Assembly: GCA_028701945.1 (NCBI GenBank)
Contig: JAQVPT010000157.1
Span: forward strand, 1-8,117
Direction of reading: 5' to 3'
From: Bacteroidales bacterium
GTDB taxonomy: Bacteria; Bacteroidota; Bacteroidia; Bacteroidales; ML635J-15
Length of the DNA: 8,117 nucleotides
The translations under genes and the position numbers were made by a program. Below the pieces are notes generated by a model. It had not been told where the DNA came from, did no database searches, and was given only the letters and a program-made list of their open reading frames with translations. Shown piece by piece: positions 7,205-8,117 of this stretch; position 1 is the stretch's first letter, and the number at the start of each line of letters is the position of its first letter.

Positions 7205-7892
7205 TTTTTTTTATGTTTTTATCATTAATAGTTTTAATTACTCCAAACCCCATGCTTGAGCCTTTGCCTAAACCAATATAGTTTGGCAGAAATACATTTG
7301 TATTTACTATGGCATCTATACCGTGAAGTTTAAGGTCTTTGTAATGAAGAACTTTTTCTTTTGTTATGTGTTCTATTCTTACTTTTACTTCGTGTTCAAA
7401 AAAGCAATCTATACCTTTGCCAAAGCTCAGTATATTTCCACGTAATACTTTTTCGAGAATATAAATTTTATCCTTTTCGGTTTTTGCTTTGCTATATTCT
7501 TTATAATTATCGTTGTTTAGAGCCAGCCAATTATAAATCTTATAACTAAAGTATTTGTCCCATGCTTGAATTGTAAACTTATTTACTTTAAGATAATCAA
7601 TCTCAATGTTTACTGTTTTGTCTCCAATTTGTAATTCCCATTCATCAAGGTTTAAGAACTGCTGTACACTTTCTACTCCATCTTCAATACAGAATAATGC
7701 TGCTTTCTGATTTATTGTTTTATACTGAATTAAAGGGTATTTATTTCTGAATTTGTTCTCATCTACTATATGATGATGAAATAATACGTCAGGTTTGTCA
7801 AGTTTTTTAATTATAGCACCTCTAAACTGTGATACTTCTCGTTGAGTTAACTCGTTATTAAAACGAATCAATAAAGTTTTTATAGTTTTCAT
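7194..7892 (-). CDS. cas6: Cas6-type CRISPR RNA-processing endonuclease
   Basis: Cas6 cuts the pre-crRNA within the repeat and supplies crRNAs to the effector (family knowledge). The 232-residue protein resembles the Cas6 group common in Bacteroidota. It has an N-terminal ferredoxin-like half with FHHHIVDENKFRNKYPLIQYK (38-58), followed by a strand-turn AALFCIEDGVESVQQFL (64-80). The C-terminal half ends in the Gly-rich RAMP loop LPNYIGLGKGSSMGFGVIK (202-220), diagnostic for Cas6. Candidate catalytic histidines are His39-His41, but I cannot assign one from sequence alone. It starts at ATG 7892 and is the first cas gene of the operon. Its last 11 bases overlap the cmr2-like fragment, an arrangement expected if cas6 once preceded an intact cmr2. 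It probably serves whatever array shares its repeat type; no array is in the window. Confidence 0.88.
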   Translation of the reverse strand: MKTIKTLLIRFNNELTQREVSQFRGAIIKKLDKPDVLFHHHIVDENKFRNKYPLIQYKTINQKAALFCIEDGVESVQQFLNLDEWELQIGDKTVNIEIDYLKVNKFTIQAWDKYFSYKIYNWLALNNDNYKEYSKAKTEKDKIYILEKVLRGNILSFGKGIDCFFEHEVKVRIEHITKEKVLHYKDLKLHGIDAIVNTNVFLPNYIGLGKGSSMGFGVIKTINDKNIKKNEQ

Positions 7893-8020
7893 GGCATGAA
7901 ATTAAATAAATCTATGATAAAAAGCAATATATGTGCTGAAAAATAACATTTTATTTTATTTATTCTGATAATACAAAGAGTATCTACAAAACAAATATTA
8001 ACAATGCGTTTTAATGTAAG
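7893..8020. other. Intergenic leader upstream of cas6
   Basis: The 128 bp between the stop of the preceding gene and the cas6 ATG are very A/T-rich. Both flanking genes are on the minus strand, so this stretch most likely holds the promoter of the whole cas6-csm operon. I do not see a convincing Bacteroidota promoter (TTTG then TAnnTTTG at proper spacing), nor a strong terminator hairpin for the gene before it, and there is no CRISPR repeat. A second ATG at 7897 lies out of frame, just ahead of the cas6 start. Confidence 0.5.
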
Positions 8021-8117
8021 CTATTTTTTGCTTATTCTTTCGGTGTATATCAATTCCTTATCAGCAGTAAGAATATTAATAATATACTGTCCTGATTCTA
8101 ATTGACTTATATTTACT
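8021..8117 (-). CDS. C-terminal end of a protein with a type IX secretion sorting domain (partial)
   Basis: The last 31 codons and a TAG stop (8023-8021) of a gene that enters from the right edge. The readable tail includes VNISQLESGQYIINIL (residues 1-16 of the visible part), followed by a basic ending ERISKK. The pattern of a short strand, L.SG.Y, a hydrophobic strand and a final basic Lys/Arg-containing strand is the hallmark of type A sorting domains (Por secretion system C-terminal domain), which direct export across the outer membrane and are then cleaved. Such domains are restricted to Bacteroidota and relatives, supporting the taxonomic call. The passenger domain is outside the window, so function cannot be given. 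It is probably unrelated to the CRISPR operon and marks its upstream boundary. Confidence 0.75.
   Translation of the reverse strand, partial: VNISQLESGQYIINILTADKELIYTERISKK

Noticed and set aside
7893..8020. Possible promoter words (TTTG, TATTAT, TTGTTT) upstream of cas6
   Set aside because: None pair at the expected spacing for the Bacteroidota -33/-7 signal, and such words are frequent by chance in A/T-rich DNA.
8017..8034. Small hairpin TAAGC...GCTTA at the stop of the sorting-domain gene
   Set aside because: A five-pair stem with an eight-base A/T loop, partly inside the coding region, is too weak to call a terminator.
1..8117. CRISPR array, cas1/cas2 or insertion-sequence ends
   Set aside because: I looked for regularly spaced direct repeats, adaptation genes and terminal inverted repeats and saw none. 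The only repeats found are the palindromes inside the nuclease gene, which are not spaced like a CRISPR array.

Overview
The window looks like chromosome from a low-GC (about 30%) member of the Bacteroidota. Three things point there. At the right edge there is the C-terminal tail of a protein with what reads as a type IX secretion (Por) sorting domain. The ATG starts follow A/T-rich leaders rather than a clear Shine-Dalgarno. The Cas proteins have the style of that phylum. Every gene I can support is on the minus strand, so the biological order runs from right to left.

Layout in transcription order. (1) 8117-8021: end of a secreted or surface protein. (2) 8020-7893: a 128-bp intergenic leader. 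(3) 7892-7194: a Cas6-type crRNA-processing endonuclease. (4) 7204-7094: a 36-codon open fragment that reads as the first ~29 residues of a type III-B Cas10/Cmr2 and then stops; it overlaps the cas6 stop and ends 2 nt before cas10. (5) 7091-4536: Cas10/Csm1 with intact HD and GGDD motifs. (6) csm2, (7) csm3 and (8) csm4, tightly packed. (9) 2450-1308: a DUF1016/YhcG-type PD-(D/E)XK nuclease inserted between csm4 and csm5. (10) 1321-1: csm5, which runs off the left edge and carries an unusual C-terminal extension.

Together this is a nearly complete type III-A (Csm) CRISPR effector operon. Cas6 would cut the pre-crRNA, and Csm2-Csm5 with Cas10 would form the crRNP. Csm3 would slice bound target RNA (Asp35 present). 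Cas10 would cut ssDNA through its HD domain and make cyclic oligoadenylates through its palm domain. The window holds no CRISPR array, no cas1/cas2 and no CARF/Csm6-type effector, so these must lie outside it or elsewhere in the genome.

Four departures from a standard locus deserve attention: the cmr2 relic between cas6 and cas10, which suggests replacement of a III-B module by a III-A module; the nuclease gene embedded in the csm operon; a pair of 27-bp palindromes read in frame inside that nuclease gene; and a Gln-rich coiled coil plus TPR-like tail on Csm5, with base composition different from the rest of the gene.
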